Shown in pieces: positions 41,081 to 53,095 of a stretch of DNA of 64,000 nt. Position numbers and translations under genes: made by a program. Below the pieces are notes generated by a model. The model ran no database searches. It was not told the origin of the DNA and saw only the letters and a program-made list of their open reading frames with translations. Positions within the stretch are counted from its first letter, which is position 1. Every line of letters starts with the position of its first letter. The DNA is from Sepiola atlantica (Eukaryota > Mollusca > Cephalopoda > Sepiida > Sepiolidae): positions 88,040,714 through 88,104,713 of the forward strand of contig OY744517.1 in the NCBI GenBank assembly GCA_963556195.1, given 5' to 3'.

Positions 41081-41085
<5 letters not shown>
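40945..41085 (+). repeat. tRNA-like SINE, family 2
   Basis: ATTAACGCTCTTGACTGC resembles an A box and GAGTTCGAGCCCGC a B box at tRNA-like spacing. The sequence continues to TAATAAATAATTAATATTTA and then (TA)n. A diverged tRNA-derived SINE is likely. It has no complete cloverleaf, so it is not a tRNA gene. Confidence 0.55.

Positions 41086-41089
<4 letters not shown>

Positions 41090-41114
<25 letters not shown>
41090..41114. repeat. (TA)n microsatellite
   Basis: TA tract between the SINE and a hammerhead-like segment. Confidence 0.9.
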
Positions 41115-41121
41115 CACTTTT

Positions 41122-41150
41122 TCTGAAGACGTGCGTTGATCCGAACGAAA
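41122..41150 (+). other. Hammerhead-like core, degenerate
   Basis: CTGAAGA, then CGTGCGTTGATCCGAAC, then GAAAC. The core boxes are in order, but stem II pairs poorly. It lies between (TA)n tracts, as at 54.3 kb. Confidence 0.3.
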
Positions 41151-41224
41151 CCAGTAAAATCTCTTGTTTTTAGTAATGATTTTTTACTGTATTTAAAATC
41201 TGTTCTTTCCGGGTTTTCTTCACA

Positions 41225-41372
<148 letters not shown>

Positions 41373-41384
41373 GAGGGGGCAAAT

Positions 41385-41955
41385 GAGTGGTTGGTGAAGC
41401 TTGTCTAAGCAATGTACAGAAATGCTCAAAGTCGTGTTCACATTAACAGCATATGTAGGGACCGTTTTACTGTTGAACTAGAAGTACATCAGAGTTCTGT
41501 ACTGAGTTGTTACTTTTGATTTTTGTCTGAGAAGCATTGTCCAGGGAGTTACATATGATTGTCCAGAAGAAATGTTATATGCTGATAATTTAGTACTTGC
41601 CTGTGAAACAATAGAAGACCTACTTGTTAAGCTAAAAACTTGGAGGAATGCTATGGAATGTAAAGGTCTGACATTGAATGTTTCCAAGACGAAGGTGATG
41701 ATCAGTGGTTGTAGGGTTGGAACGCTCCCGAAAAGAGAAACGTTTCTCTGCTTAGTTTGTAGAAAGGAAGTGCAACTCAGTCTTCTGTGGTACCTGTAAG
41801 CATTGAGTGCACAAGAAGTGCAGTAGAATTACTGGTAGGTTTAAAAGGGGATAACCAGTTTATATGCAGGCAGTGTAAGACAATGGAGATGGATGAGAAC
41901 TCAGGTGTGAAAAATGTATATTTGGATGGCGAAGCTATTGACGTTGTTGAGAAGC
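41385..41955 (+). pseudogene. RTE-like LINE RT fragment, plus copy
   Basis: The plus strand reads EWLVKLV..AMYRNAQSRVHIN, then VHQSSVLS..F, LLYADN (a decayed YADD), LVLACETIEDLLVKLKTWRN, GLTLNVSKTKVMISG, then a cysteine segment CLVCRKE and CTRS..GDNQFICRQCK resembling the zinc-finger insert of such LINEs. Frameshifts occur near 41,560 and 41,790. The copy breaks off at about 41,955 after VVEK, where an inverted copy begins. Confidence 0.8.
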
Positions 41956-42480
41956 ATATTCATTCTCATATAATTTTCCTCCTTCAACGCATATCCTTAA
42001 CCCTGTCTGGGCAGGTTTCATTTCCATACATCATCACATTGCGTACACATGCCTGATAGATTCTTCCCTTGGTCAACAGTGATGATGGTCTGCTGGTTAG
42101 TAATGGCAGAAGTTCCCAGAACTTACCCCCATCCACTCTTAACTCTTATAATCACACTAGCACCTGCTTTATATTGTGCTCAATAGTATCATCAAGATAA
42201 CAAAACTTCTCAACAACCTCAATAGGTTTGCCATCAAGATCTGAGTTCAACCTACCAGTAATTCTATTGCACTTCTTGTGTAACCAATGCTTGCAGGTAC
42301 AACAAAAATCGAATTGCACCCGACTCCCTTTCCAGAAACTGAGTAGGGAAACTTTCCTCTTTTGGGAAGCTTTCCAACACTACAACCACTGATCATCATT
42401 TTGGTCTTCCCTGAACTTATCCATCCACTCTTAGCTTTTGCACCTGCTCCACCCTGTGCTTCAATAGTATCACCAAGGTA
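41955..42480 (-). pseudogene. RTE-like LINE RT fragment, inverted copy
   Basis: Same family as the previous entry, opposite strand. The minus strand gives KTKMMISGCSVGKLPKRGKF, a decayed cysteine segment, VVEKFCYLDDTIE, GKFWELLPLLTSR, KGRIYQACVRNVMMYGNETC. It extends further towards the 3' end than the plus copy. The two meet tail to tail, so that VVEK of the plus copy touches the distal part of the minus copy. Confidence 0.8.
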
Positions 42481-44734
42481 ACAAAATGTTACACCGTTTA
42501 TTGCTTTAAATTGTTTTGCAACAAAAACGTTTATTTATTTCTTATCTAAATAATATTCAACAGAAGTAAGCGTCACATTTGTACATATTGTCGTTTTTGT
42601 AATCGTTTTTATTTCATTTCGATTCGAAAAGATCTAGTGAAAGTACAATTCTTTAGTGGCTACGGCTATTTGAACAAAAGTCACTATGTACAAATAAATT
42701 TTGCCATTATTGTAAATCAATAATCTATTTGATGTAAATAAATGCAATTTATCCATTTGCTGTTATATGAATACTTATTTTAGTTAAAAATTTATTTCAA
42801 ATAAGAGAAAAAAATCAAATTAAAGATGGCGATGGAGACAAGTAAACCGGTTCACAGAAAATGAAAATGATAGAGAAAAAAATATAAACAATTTCATAAA
42901 AGTGATATTTACGGGCGAACTAATTATTTATGAACTTATCTATAAATATTATATTTATTTGTTATAATATTATTTGTTATAGCTGAAATACAAGGTATTT
43001 TGAAATGATTATGTTACTGTAGAGTATATATGGTGCGACGAAAAATATGCTTCGTATTAAATATTAGAACAATGATTGAGATTTCAGGAAGAGTACATGT
43101 AACGTAAGGAGTGAAATTCACCCCTACCAAAGAATTTAAAATATTGTGTTCCTAATCGCATGCCCTATGTCACTAATGTAACAGCTTTTGTTATGAAAGA
43201 TATCAAGCACTAATGTAAGGGGTCGAAACTGACATTATTTTATATATCAAATAATGATTGGAAAATTATGTATAGTGGTTGAAATGCGTTAGTGGAGATG
43301 ATGGTTTCAAATTACTTTTACATGTGGTGTGGGTCGAGTAGAGTCACATTGTGGGCTAAGTGTAGTTAATCTGAACTTCGAGGCTATAATTGTAAATAAA
43401 GTGACCATAGTTTGAAGTCTATTAGTGAATAAAACTATTTTATTGAGTATTACTGAATTAATGTTTATTAGAAAATTATGTATGATCCAAAATCGTTCCC
43501 TAATGAACGCTTCATGTTTTAAATTGTAAGATACATCGTTCAAATTGTCTGGGACATATCTTCAGCTAGGGGTCATTAACAGTTTTTGAGTTTTTTTTAC
43601 CAAAAGACCCCCTTCACCTTGGCAACCCAGTTGATACTGATCGAATAGCAGCTTGTGACCCAGTAGCAAGCTACAAAATCGTGCGAAATCTTAAAGTTTT
43701 TAAAAACGTTGGTAAAAAAGTTGAGTTATTAAGTGGCTCATTCAATCAAAGGCAGTTGGATGTTATTATCACGTTTCGGCCGATGTAACCTCCGACATTC
43801 TTCACGTGCATCTTGTCAAAATCTGTAATCTGTATGGAATTTCGTTTTGTAGGGCATGATCGGGTAAAAGTCTTGAGTAATTCATAATTTTATTCTTAGT
43901 ATCGCCCGTACTTCCAGAAGATTGTTAGTTTAGACTGATTATTACTTAGCACTTTTATCCGTCGTGCCACGGGTCTTAATCTAAAATATTCCGAAACAAT
44001 ACTCATTTTAGTTTTCATTTTCCGAAGGGTGATGGTTAGTTAACCGGATTCATTTTCAGATTTATTGCTTTTGAATTATAAGAGAAAGAAATGTGTTATA
44101 TAAAAAATAAAATAACTACAAAAAAATAGCATACGGTTTGCAAATAATCTGCTTCAATAAAAGTATAAAAAACCTCTGGTATTACAAGAAGTAAACTAAT
44201 ATCGTCTGACATGAAAAAAAGAGGCCCTAAAAAAGAAAAAAAAACTATATGTAATGGTAAATAAAATTTATCAAAATACATCTACAATCAGGCACTTGAA
44301 TCTAAAATAACTTAATGATATGGCTTTTTGCCAAGCACTAATATTTAACCCCGGAGAAGATGTTTTTTTTTCCATATCGTGGTTGGGTAGATATTCTATA
44401 TTAAAGATAATAATACTTCTTAAACTATTGATGATGGGCAGTTTGATGCATATTCCCTAAACTTTGAAAATATGGAGTTCAGTCTAATTTTCACAATTGG
44501 TGGCAGTCATCTTGAATACGTAATGCGGTTGCTCAATTGCTCAACTACCTTTTGCTTATATGCCATATATATGAAGAAATTAAATGGAAAAAGCGGATAC
44601 ACTAAAACAAGACAATCAAATTAACTCATGAGATTTTTTTTAGAAATATTGATAAAAAATCCCTCTTACATGATTATAATCATTTCCTGTTTTCTCTCTT
44701 AACAAGTAAACAGTAACATTTTCGCTTTTTGCTA
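42481..44734. other. No gene recognised
   Basis: Long AT-rich stretch. At 43,765-43,820 the minus strand has GTGAAGA..GGCC-GAAACGTG, a possible very decayed hammerhead-like segment. Otherwise featureless. Confidence 0.45.
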
Positions 44735-44830
44735 CGGCTCAGTTGGGCGAATAGTAAGAGTGCTCGCAAATGGGCCGGATGACCAGGGTTCAATACTCGG
44801 TAAAGTTATATAAATAACTAAAAAAAAAAT
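44735..44830 (+). repeat. tRNA-like SINE head, family 3
   Basis: GGCTCAGTTGGGCGAATAGT and GGGTTCAATACTC are A- and B-box-like and about 30-35 bases apart. The rest diverges from tRNA. The 3' extent is unknown. Confidence 0.5.
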
Positions 44831-46929
44831 GATACTTTATGACCTCTTGCTTAAACACTCAGCATTATAAGGTGAAAATCAAGCGTAAGTCGATAAAACT
44901 AGGGAGAGGAATGCCACCCTCCTTTACACCTCAGTGTAGTAATCAATGAAAAGGTAACCTCTGAGTCGCCCTTGACTATAGTTGACCACTTTACTTTTTT
45001 ACTATGGACTCACCTGCTTCCTCTCTCTTCTTCCTCCCAGCAGAATTATGCATGTCAAAATGCATACAAAAGATTCCCTTTTTTGAGGTGTCTTCTTCTT
45101 TCTCATCTTTTTTAAAACTATGTTTATCAGCCGTATCAAACGTTTTTAAAGAAATCTAAAATAACCCTTCCATGTATCTTTATTCATTTTCCCTCCTATC
45201 TTTTTCTGCATTCTCCCATCTTTCTTTATCTCTCATGTTTGTAATATCTTAAAAAAACAAAACAATAACTCATTTCTGAAGAAATCTTTTAATAATTAAG
45301 ACGAAATATTATACCACTTACCATATGAATTTATTTAATTTGATCGTTTTGGTATATCTCTTTTATTCGCCCTTAACGATACCTATAAAATATTAACTCC
45401 AGTCTTCTTATTTTTAAAAAACCTTAACATCGGTACCGTCCGTTTCAAATCCAAACAAAAGGGGACCTATAATTGGTCTCCTTTATCGGACTCTCTCTAG
45501 ACTCCGTTTCCGCAGATTGGATTTAAAACAAACGGTGAATAAATAAATATCATTCTCTTATTTTTTAATTTTCTTAATAATCGAGTTCTCTGCTGAGCTT
45601 CTCTCTAACCTTACATAGATAATAAAATGACAGATCAGAGTTATATCATACTATCATTTTCGGAGCAAAAACATATCCCACATGTTCCTGGAGAAAATTC
45701 TACAGTATACTAGAACAAAAGCCAATCTATCATATGAACACCTCACCACATCTTCAGAGATCAAACTTCATAGCATCCAGGAAAAAACATCAAGTTAACG
45801 AAGCTCAAAAATTAACATCGAAATCGTCAAGAACAATATAGAGATATTACAAACCAAAACTTGATAATAAATTGAGCTTCATTTTGCTTTGGAAATTGAT
45901 TCTCATAACAATCGATCTGAACTATGTAAAATAATTGTTTGTTTACATACTATGTAATTATACAATCATGATGTGTATGTGCGTGTTCACTCCACAGACA
46001 GTGAGCGTTATCCTGTTGTGCTGGCCCACAGTTGTTGTTCTATTAAAAACAATTAGGAGAGGTTTATTTTTTTGAAGAGGTGGGGAAGGGGCTTAATATG
46101 TTACTCGTTTCTTCCATTGAGCAAAAGACTTGCAAAACGAGAAATCTCCGTCCGCCAAAATTAAAACACAAGTACCATAGTTTAGAGACCATATCTTTCT
46201 GAGAGGCACACAGATCCAGCCGACCATTAGACCCTAGAAAACCTAACTCCCAAGAGGGTCAAGTCTAACTGCCACCCCCTGTACCTTTGCCCGGAAATTA
46301 CGGTCTTATTCTCAGTCATGCCCATTCACCCACCTAGAAGTACCACTCAGATATCTACTTGAAATAACGATTACCTAGTGTTGGATCACAAGGGTCTCTG
46401 CAGACAATCTATAAACATTATTTTTTCAGAGTCTTCATCTCTCAGCATGAACTCCCGTTTAAAGAGACACTTATTTCTTACAAAGAGAAATCCAATTCTG
46501 TGTGGCCGAACCCAAAATCAAAGACATTTAACATTTCTTCTGTGCAATGTTTGCAGTGCAGGTGAATAGCAGACTTGTTGCAGGTGAGAGATGTTCAGTC
46601 AAGAAAAGAGGGCCACTAGACATGCCGTCTAGTTCATGCTCACATAATTATTATTGGACAAGTGGAAAGAAAGAATCCAAGAATATCAAGTTGGTCAAAG
46701 GGATCATACAGCATCTCGAAATATCTATATCGCAAGACAACAGCAAAGTACCCTGTGCATAATAAAACTATGAATTTCAGAAAGTTTGTATATATCATTA
46801 TATTTCATGTCTTTAGTACTGTTTTCGGAATGCTAGAGTATTACTTTGATGTTATCTTGAAATGACTAACAATCGAATCTCCTTCAATCAACACACCATG
46901 TAGAATTTTTCTGGGAGACCAGAATTCTT
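44831..46929. other. No gene recognised; small inverted-end unit at 45.4 kb
   Basis: 45,433-45,535 has imperfect 20-bp inverted ends (ACCGTCCGTTTCAAATCCAA against ACCGTTTGTTTTAAATCCAA) and may be a tiny MITE. The frames at 46,378-46,865 show no domain. Confidence 0.35.
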
Positions 46930-46933
46930 CGAT

Positions 46934-47297
46934 GCAGACAACATAGCCAGTCCTACATTGCCGAACATAGCTTCAATGCTAGTAAATTTTACGAGTAGTC
47001 ACAAAAAAACGAATATCAATAACAGATGTGGGAGTGATAATCCATGAATAAAAGCTGATTGGGTTATTTTTCTTATTATTTGAAAACAAAAGTAAAAGAA
47101 TCCTTTCATAAATTCCTACGCCTATGCTCTAAAACTTTATAGATTTGGAAGTTATTTCAAAGAACATCTCCTAGGCAATATTGTGTGCATTTTTCCATGG
47201 CTTTACTTCATAAAACAAAATGGCTGCCCTTCAATGCAGACAACATAGCCAGTCCTACATCGCCGAACATAGCTTCAATGCTAGCAAATTTGGCACG
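46934..47297 (+). repeat. Direct repeat, ~60 bp, about 297 bp apart
   Basis: GCAGACAACATAGCCAGTCC, then TACAT(T/C)GCCGAACATAGC, then TTCAATGCTAG occurs at about 46,935-46,985 and 47,232-47,284 with a single change in the shared core. Function unknown. Confidence 0.8.
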
Positions 47298-50200
47298 ATC
47301 TACGAACTCTAAGTTTTAGAGTCTAGAAATATTAGTCAGCCAAAGTCAATCACAGTGCGAAAATCTGCAGATATATTTGAGGAAAATTGTAGGCAACGAA
47401 TCCTTGAAGCTACCTAAAAAGCAAAAGATATAGCCAGATGAGCATTCGAGTCTTCCAAATGCCAACATGTGTCTCACGAATAAGACATTTTGGTCACATT
47501 TTTTCTCATAAATGTGTTTAATATTGATGGGCGTACATCTACTAGTAGCTATTGTTGAGATACATGTCGGAAAACAGGAAACGTTTCACAAAAGGTGTCA
47601 CGAAGGGGTCAAGAGATCGACTCTTCAGAATCTTAAGAACTGGAAGCCGATGAAGCGTCTGCACATGACGTCAGACATAATTAACTGAGAGAAAGTGACG
47701 GTCGAAAGGACGTGAGTCTTGTTAGAATCCTCCATTGAGACAAAACGTACTAAAATAGTCTGATAATAATTAAGCAATGTGTTTAAAACATGAGTAACTT
47801 TCTCTCTCTCTCTCTCTCTTGTTTGGACATTTCGGCTACAAGACGATCATCTGACTGAATAAATCTGTTATTTTTCTAAGAACTTATTGTTTGTATTAAT
47901 TGAATAATTATATTAAGAAAGCATGTTAGATGGTTTTGTTGAAGCTAAATGAATTAACCTCAGTCCTTGGAGAAAGACAACACACATGAATGCATGCATC
48001 ACGACACCAGCAAGCAACAAGATATGGACTTAAAGTGAACTAAAATATTAATGAATAAATTACTTATCAGAATTAAATGATTACATTGGGTAATACTGAT
48101 GATGCTCCTATCATTATGTAAAGCATGAACCTACACAGAAACCACCATCGTCAACACTGACAGGCTGCCTGTTTTTATTATTCTATTTAATAATCTGGCT
48201 GCTATCGTTTTACAATCCTCCCACTTATTAATGACATTAACATTTTAATGAAGTTAACGTTTGTTTCTCACAGGTATCGATTTATGTGAAGTAAGGTCCA
48301 ATGGGAGTGTCTTGCTTGTTTTATATCAGGCTTTGATCTTCATCCCTGAAATACCCTCTACTTAGCAAATATCCTATTTCCATGCCTTCTATGCAAATTA
48401 TTTTTACAGACCCACTTCTCGTTCACTCTCTCTAAACTGACAATTCAACAAGGAAGAGAATTCAACACCACTAACTCTTACAGCCAAGACAGCTGTATCA
48501 TTTCAGTCTTAAAACTTACATAATATTTGTACTTCTCTTAGAAAGAAGAAGAAAACAACATTAAACTATAAGAGTGAAGCAAACAACTGACATTGATAAT
48601 ATTTATATATTTTTGTATTCTGGTATATTTCGTAATTAAGTTAATAAAAACAGCAACATATTAAATTAAAAGCATATGCAAAACTAATTCCCCACTATAA
48701 ATTCTAAAACAAGTGTGTGTTTTGCTTGGTACTTCTACAGAATTTGAACTTAACTGTTTTTTTTGTTTTTTTCAACCGAGAGTGACTTTGTATTATTTTT
48801 TTTATTGTTGGTGATGTAGAATCGTCACCGATTTGTTTCCTTATTTAATCAAGAAATCCTGGTCCCCAACATTTCACTACTCAAGTGAGTCGATAATTCT
48901 TTAAAAAAAAGGGGAAAACAAAGAACACGAACTATTTTATTTGGAAGTGAAGTACGAGTATTGTTAATGCATATAATAAAGTAAAGTAGATTTTTCCAGA
49001 ATCAATCAGTAATAATAAAGTAAAGTAGATTTTTTCCCCTGGCGATTAAGAATCAATCAATAATTGGGGGAAGATAACTGCACATACAATTTTCTTCAGA
49101 ACGTAAATCTATGAGGAAGTTTATGTAATATACACAGAGCTGATGCTACCGACCTCCACCCCCCCCTTGGGACCTGCAGCGATGGTCTCCGTAGCTTTCT
49201 GGAGGCCTTTTTAGTTTTATTATTTGTAGCCTCACTTGAAATATCAAATTACATTATATAGAGACGCTTTAATAGAAACAACACATTAAAAACGTTACTG
49301 TATATGTGCGTTAATTTGGCCATAACATAAATTCAGAGAAATATAAAATCTTAAAGTTCGCTATGAAGTCAAATTTGAAAAGTAGTGTTACTTATAAAAT
49401 ATATCATTTTTTGAATAAATGTTAAAAATTTCGTTAAAATTTGATAATTATTATTTTTTTCATGATGAATATATTGTGGTTTAAAATATAAAGAAAAATT
49501 AGATATTCCTTACCTTATCGTGGGAGGGGAGAAGACATGGCACGGATTTTTGAGGTCAGGAGAAGAAAACTAGGTTAAAGATACTTGTGACTTAAGTATC
49601 TTTTTTGATATACACATTTTTCTATTCCCTAGATATGATGACCAATGGGACTTCTTGTTTGGGATATGCAATACTTTGGTTTTCTTGTTGGGAGAGCATT
49701 GAATTTTCATTGAGGAGAATGAGAGCCGTAACTAGAAAGTTAAATACTATTGTTTTAATAATTCTAATCCACCCGATCTGACAATACAATTACAAACAAA
49801 CCGATTTGTTATTATTATATAACTACATTTGTTTGTTTGTAATTAATAATTTACTATCAGATAATGATGCAACACCGATTTTATCTCACCCTTGATTCCA
49901 GAACCTTGCCGCATTAACCGTTTTGCTGAACCATCTGATTTCACGTCAACAATAATTCATCAATATAGCTCTAACTCATTAATTATACACCTGCTATATT
50001 TATAAACAACCAGAGATTCCTTGTGAAATTAAAACAGAAGTTTTATGGGGTGTTTACATTTAACACCACGACTTCCACTTGGATTTTCCTGTGAATTCAT
50101 AACTAAGGTACAATATAAGCAAAATAAAATACAATCTTAAAATAAAGGAAGACAACCACCAGCAGGTGCAGTGTAAACAAACGAATTCATTCGAATGCAC

Positions 50201-50624
50201 GCAAAACACAGAGCCATCTGTTGGCCACACTGTAAACTTGTTTGGCAGCAATGGGATTATCAAGTTTTCGCTCATGATTTTGTCCGGATTAAAAGAGGTG
50301 CCGGACCATCAGTTGCTGGAAAATCAGTGCTGTATCTGTATTACCGTGAGAGGAGGTATTGAATTTCTAGCTGTGACATTGACTATATACAAGCCTTAGC
50401 AGTATTCGCCATAGCTAGAGTCTCGGCTGCTAGTGTTTTCTTCATCACTCTTTTTTTTCTTTTTCTTTTTTTGTTGTTAATTCCCAGGCAGCAGAAACTG
50501 ATTTGCACTTTTCACCATAACGTTCATGACATAATCTATTTTTAACAGTGGATTTGCCACCTCGAATTATCACCTTCATTTTTTCAAAGTATCACCATTT
50601 CAATATTCTCTGCCAACATTGTTC
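47298..50624. other. No gene recognised
   Basis: It contains a consensus CRE, TGACGTCA (about 47,668), a CT run at 47,801-47,819, a small direct repeat ATAAAGTAAAGTAGATTTTT at 48,976 and 49,015, and a 14-bp inverted repeat AATTACAAACAAAC (49,788-49,801, inverted at 49,831-49,844). The frames at 50,060-50,399 have no clear family. Confidence 0.4.
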
Positions 50625-51005
50625 TTGGCCTTTTGGCTAAGATCAAAGTGTAGTATCTGTTCCGATGGATACTGCACCCCATAGACTGGTATTGTCTTGG
50701 CCTTCAGGGCTTGATTTACGCCGGTCTATGGGTCTGTCCTGTGCAGTTCTAGGGGGTCCACCCTCCCAGGCTTTGACTTCTCACCCTTTGAGAAGGGGTT
50801 AGTTTATTACTAATCGCCTGAGGCGCCCCTACCGGGGAATGCCGACGGGGCTGCCCAGGCATTTTTAATGGCCAGAGTGCTCACCTCTTGGGCGCTGGCT
50901 TTTCAAACCCCACTTTCCCAACCCGACCTTGGGTCACATCTTACATTGGGAGTAAGATAAAACTGGCCTTGTGCCTAACTCCTGGAGAGGAGTAAAGAAA
51001 TTCCC
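50625..51005 (+). repeat. U2-snRNA-headed SINE, long-body copy A
   Basis: CTTGGCCTTTTGGCTAAGAT, then CAAAGTGTAGTATCTGTTC (50,626-50,664) is almost identical to the U2 5' end. It then leaves U2: CCGATGGATACTGCAC folds back on GTGTAGTATC. The body is longer and GC-richer than in copies B-E (catagac..gtctatg stem, GGGGTCCACCCTCCC, GCCTGAGGCGCCCC). The tail GGCCTTGTGCCTAACTCC, then GGAGTAAAGAAATTCCCA matches the tail of the shorter copies. No Sm site and no U2 3' stem-loops, so it is not a functional U2 gene. Confidence 0.7.
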
Positions 51006-51211
51006 ACATTTAGCTATGCTTATCTGGCTTAACACCGATACAATCTCTCCAGATTCATTTGTTTCAGCAGTGATTCTTCCTAGAGGCGCTTTAATTCTTC
51101 CTGAGAAACTTCTCTAGTAAAATAGAAGAGACGCACTGTCATTTTCGGTTATGAACCAGCAGCCTATCTCCCTTAATATTAGAGCTGTCATTACAAGCAA
51201 TTACATGCAAG

Positions 51212-51260
51212 ACTAGTTGTCCCTACCTGGCATTGCCCAGGATGCAGTGAAGTCACCTTA
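51212..51260 (+). repeat. Start of the ACTAGC..TTGCCC element
   Basis: ACTAGTTGTCCCTACCTGGC, then ATTGCCCAGG resembles the left end of the element at 28,976. Only this end was recognised. Confidence 0.45.
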
Positions 51261-51424
51261 ATTTTTATTTGTTTGCACATTTTTATACAGAAAAACAAAT
51301 AATATGTTTTGTTGTAAGGTAAGAAACAACAACTTCTTGTTAAAATATTAGTTGTCCCCCTTGCATATTTTTATTTTAAGGTGATTATTTAAAAATATTT
51401 TATATTATCAGTCTCTATTTTGTT

Positions 51425-51605
51425 GCTTCTATACAAAAGGCAGAGTTAGACACAAAGTCAATTTTTAATGTGGGTAAAATCCAGTTCCCTCAAAAGGAGC
51501 ATTCTGGATTGGGACAACAATAAAAATTGCCTCAATCGAGAAAGATTTCTATTTGACTGACAGAGGATATGACAGATAAAGTGTAGTATCAGAACAGAAC
51601 AGAAC
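51425..51605 (-). repeat. U2-headed SINE, copy E
   Basis: Minus strand: TCTGTTCTGATACTACACTT (end of the head and its fold-back), TCGATTGAGGCAATTTTTAT, CAATCCAGAATGCTCC with GGAACTGGATTTTACC, and the tail CTTTGTGTCTAACTCTGCC. 5'-truncated in the head. Confidence 0.75.
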
Positions 51606-51961
51606 TTTGAAATATTTATTTGTAGAAAATATTAAAAATTTACATTTAAAACAAATTAGGCACAATGCCATACAAAGTGTCTAAAGTGATAAAAATGTTT
51701 ATCCTACTTTTAGCTAGAATCATCTTGATCACCACAATACCACATTTACTCTAGGGGGCCACCCTACTACAGAAATCCACAAATTTGTTTGAAATTTTAT
51801 TTTTCACAATTATATTTATGTACAAAAATTCATTGGATATACACGAGGAGTGAGGAAAAGAACCGAAAAAATCGGTTAATAAGACCCTCCCAACCATTTC
51901 TAAATAATAGACTGTCCACTGTTTTCTGGTTTGTTCAGAACCGACAAAAAAGCAGGTCGAT

Positions 51962-51993
51962 ATACACTTTGGTCTTAGCCAAAAGGCCAATAA
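51962..51993 (-). repeat. U2 5'-end fragment, copy F
   Basis: Minus strand: TTGGCCTTTTGGCTAAGACC, then AAAGTGTA is the U2 head. It then continues into TATCGACCTGC..TTGTCGGTTC, unlike copies A-E. Either a third body type or a chimera. Confidence 0.65.
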
Positions 51994-52185
51994 TTATTCT
52001 CACCTGATTAATTAAATAAATAATAGCGAAGTATGTTATAATATTGCCAATAACACGGTACAACAATAACAAATGAAAATGGGATAGTCAGAAGGTAAGT
52101 ATGATTTGTCAGCTTAAATGCTATTTGGGCCTGACTTCGAAAATCCGATAAGATAACTTTATATGTAATATCAAACTTGCCCATT

Positions 52186-52192
<7 letters not shown>

Positions 52193-52243
<51 letters not shown>
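52193..52243. repeat. (TA)n microsatellite
   Basis: TA tract followed by AAAGATAGACGAAAGAAGAG, the same sequence that begins the arm of the inverted repeat at 4584. Confidence 0.95.
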
Positions 52244-52247
<4 letters not shown>

Positions 52248-52273
52248 ATAGACGAAAGAAGAGTGATAAACAT

Positions 52274-52293
52274 GTAACAAGATTATATATAAA

Positions 52294-52345
<52 letters not shown>

Positions 52346-52365
52346 TTTATATATAATCTTGTTAC
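52274..52365. repeat. 92-bp palindrome with (TA)n centre
   Basis: GTAACAAGATTATATATAAA+TGAAT (52,274-52,298) is exactly inverted at 52,341-52,365. The (TA)n between is itself self-complementary, so the whole is one palindrome. A third, direct, slightly changed copy of the arm follows at about 52,383-52,405. Confidence 0.9.
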
Positions 52366-52651
52366 AAAAGCTCAAGTCTATAACACGATTATATATAAAT
52401 AAATATTATGCTCTTATTTTAAATTTCTACTTTTCGAAAAATTAAATGACTTTAAATAATCGAACACTTTGTAGAATTTCATTCTATTAAACCTACTTGT
52501 TTACTTTTATTTTTCTTAAACAAATTGCTTACTCTATCAATTAGTAAAGACACATCCTTCGATAAATTAAATAAGTTTTAGAAAAGAAAATAATCAGAAA
52601 ATCGTTTACCGTGTCTAGACATAGAAATTGGCAGATAATATTCAGATGTGA

Positions 52652-53095
52652 ACGCATACAAAGAAGAGTAAGATAACTAATGAAATGAGTAAGATAACTA
52701 ATGAAAAGAGTAAGATAACTAATGAAAAAAGTACGATAACTAATGAAAAGAGTAAGATAACTAATGAAAAGAGTAAGATAACTAATGAAAAGAGTAAGAT
52801 AACTAATGAAAAAAGTAAGATAACTAATGAAAAGAGTAAGATAACTAATGAAAAGAGTAAGATAACTAATGAAAAGAGTAAGATAACTAATGAAAAAAGT
52901 AAGATAACTAATGAAAAGAGTAAGATAACTAATGAAAAGAGTAAGATAACTAATGAAAAGAGTAAGATAACTAATGAAAAAAGTAAGATAACTAATGAAA
53001 AGAGTAAGATAACTAATGAAAAGAGTAAGATAACTAATGAAAAGAGTAAGACAACTAATGAAAAGAGTAAGATAACTAATGAAAAGAGTAACAGT
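52652..53095 (+). repeat. 21-bp minisatellite, about 20 copies
   Basis: The unit AGTAAGATAACTAATGAAAAG is repeated head to tail; GAAAAAAGT variants recur every four or five units. The unit is 21 bp and stop-free in one frame, so a 140-residue frame with a repeated KSKITNE heptad-like unit appears (52,685-53,107). There is no promoter, splice site or neighbouring coding sequence, so translation is doubtful. Confidence 0.95.

Noticed and set aside
43765..43820. Hammerhead-like segment on minus
   Set aside because: The first core base is wrong (GTGAAGA), stem II does not close and no stem I was found.
47660..47680. Consensus CRE TGACGTCA as a promoter
   Set aside because: A lone 8-base site without start, exon or other promoter features is expected by chance.
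47815..47865. Hammerhead-like segment on minus (CAGATGA..GCC-GAAA)
   Set aside because: The core is mutated at the second base and stem II lacks pairing.
50060..50400. Overlapping frames on both strands, with CCGGATTAAAAGAGGTGCCG suggesting a DNA-transposon end
   Set aside because: I could not identify a transposase domain or a matching second terminus.
50625..50690. A functional U2 snRNA gene
   Set aside because: Homology stops after about 45 bases. The Sm site and 3' stem-loops are absent, and the same head occurs with several SINE bodies.
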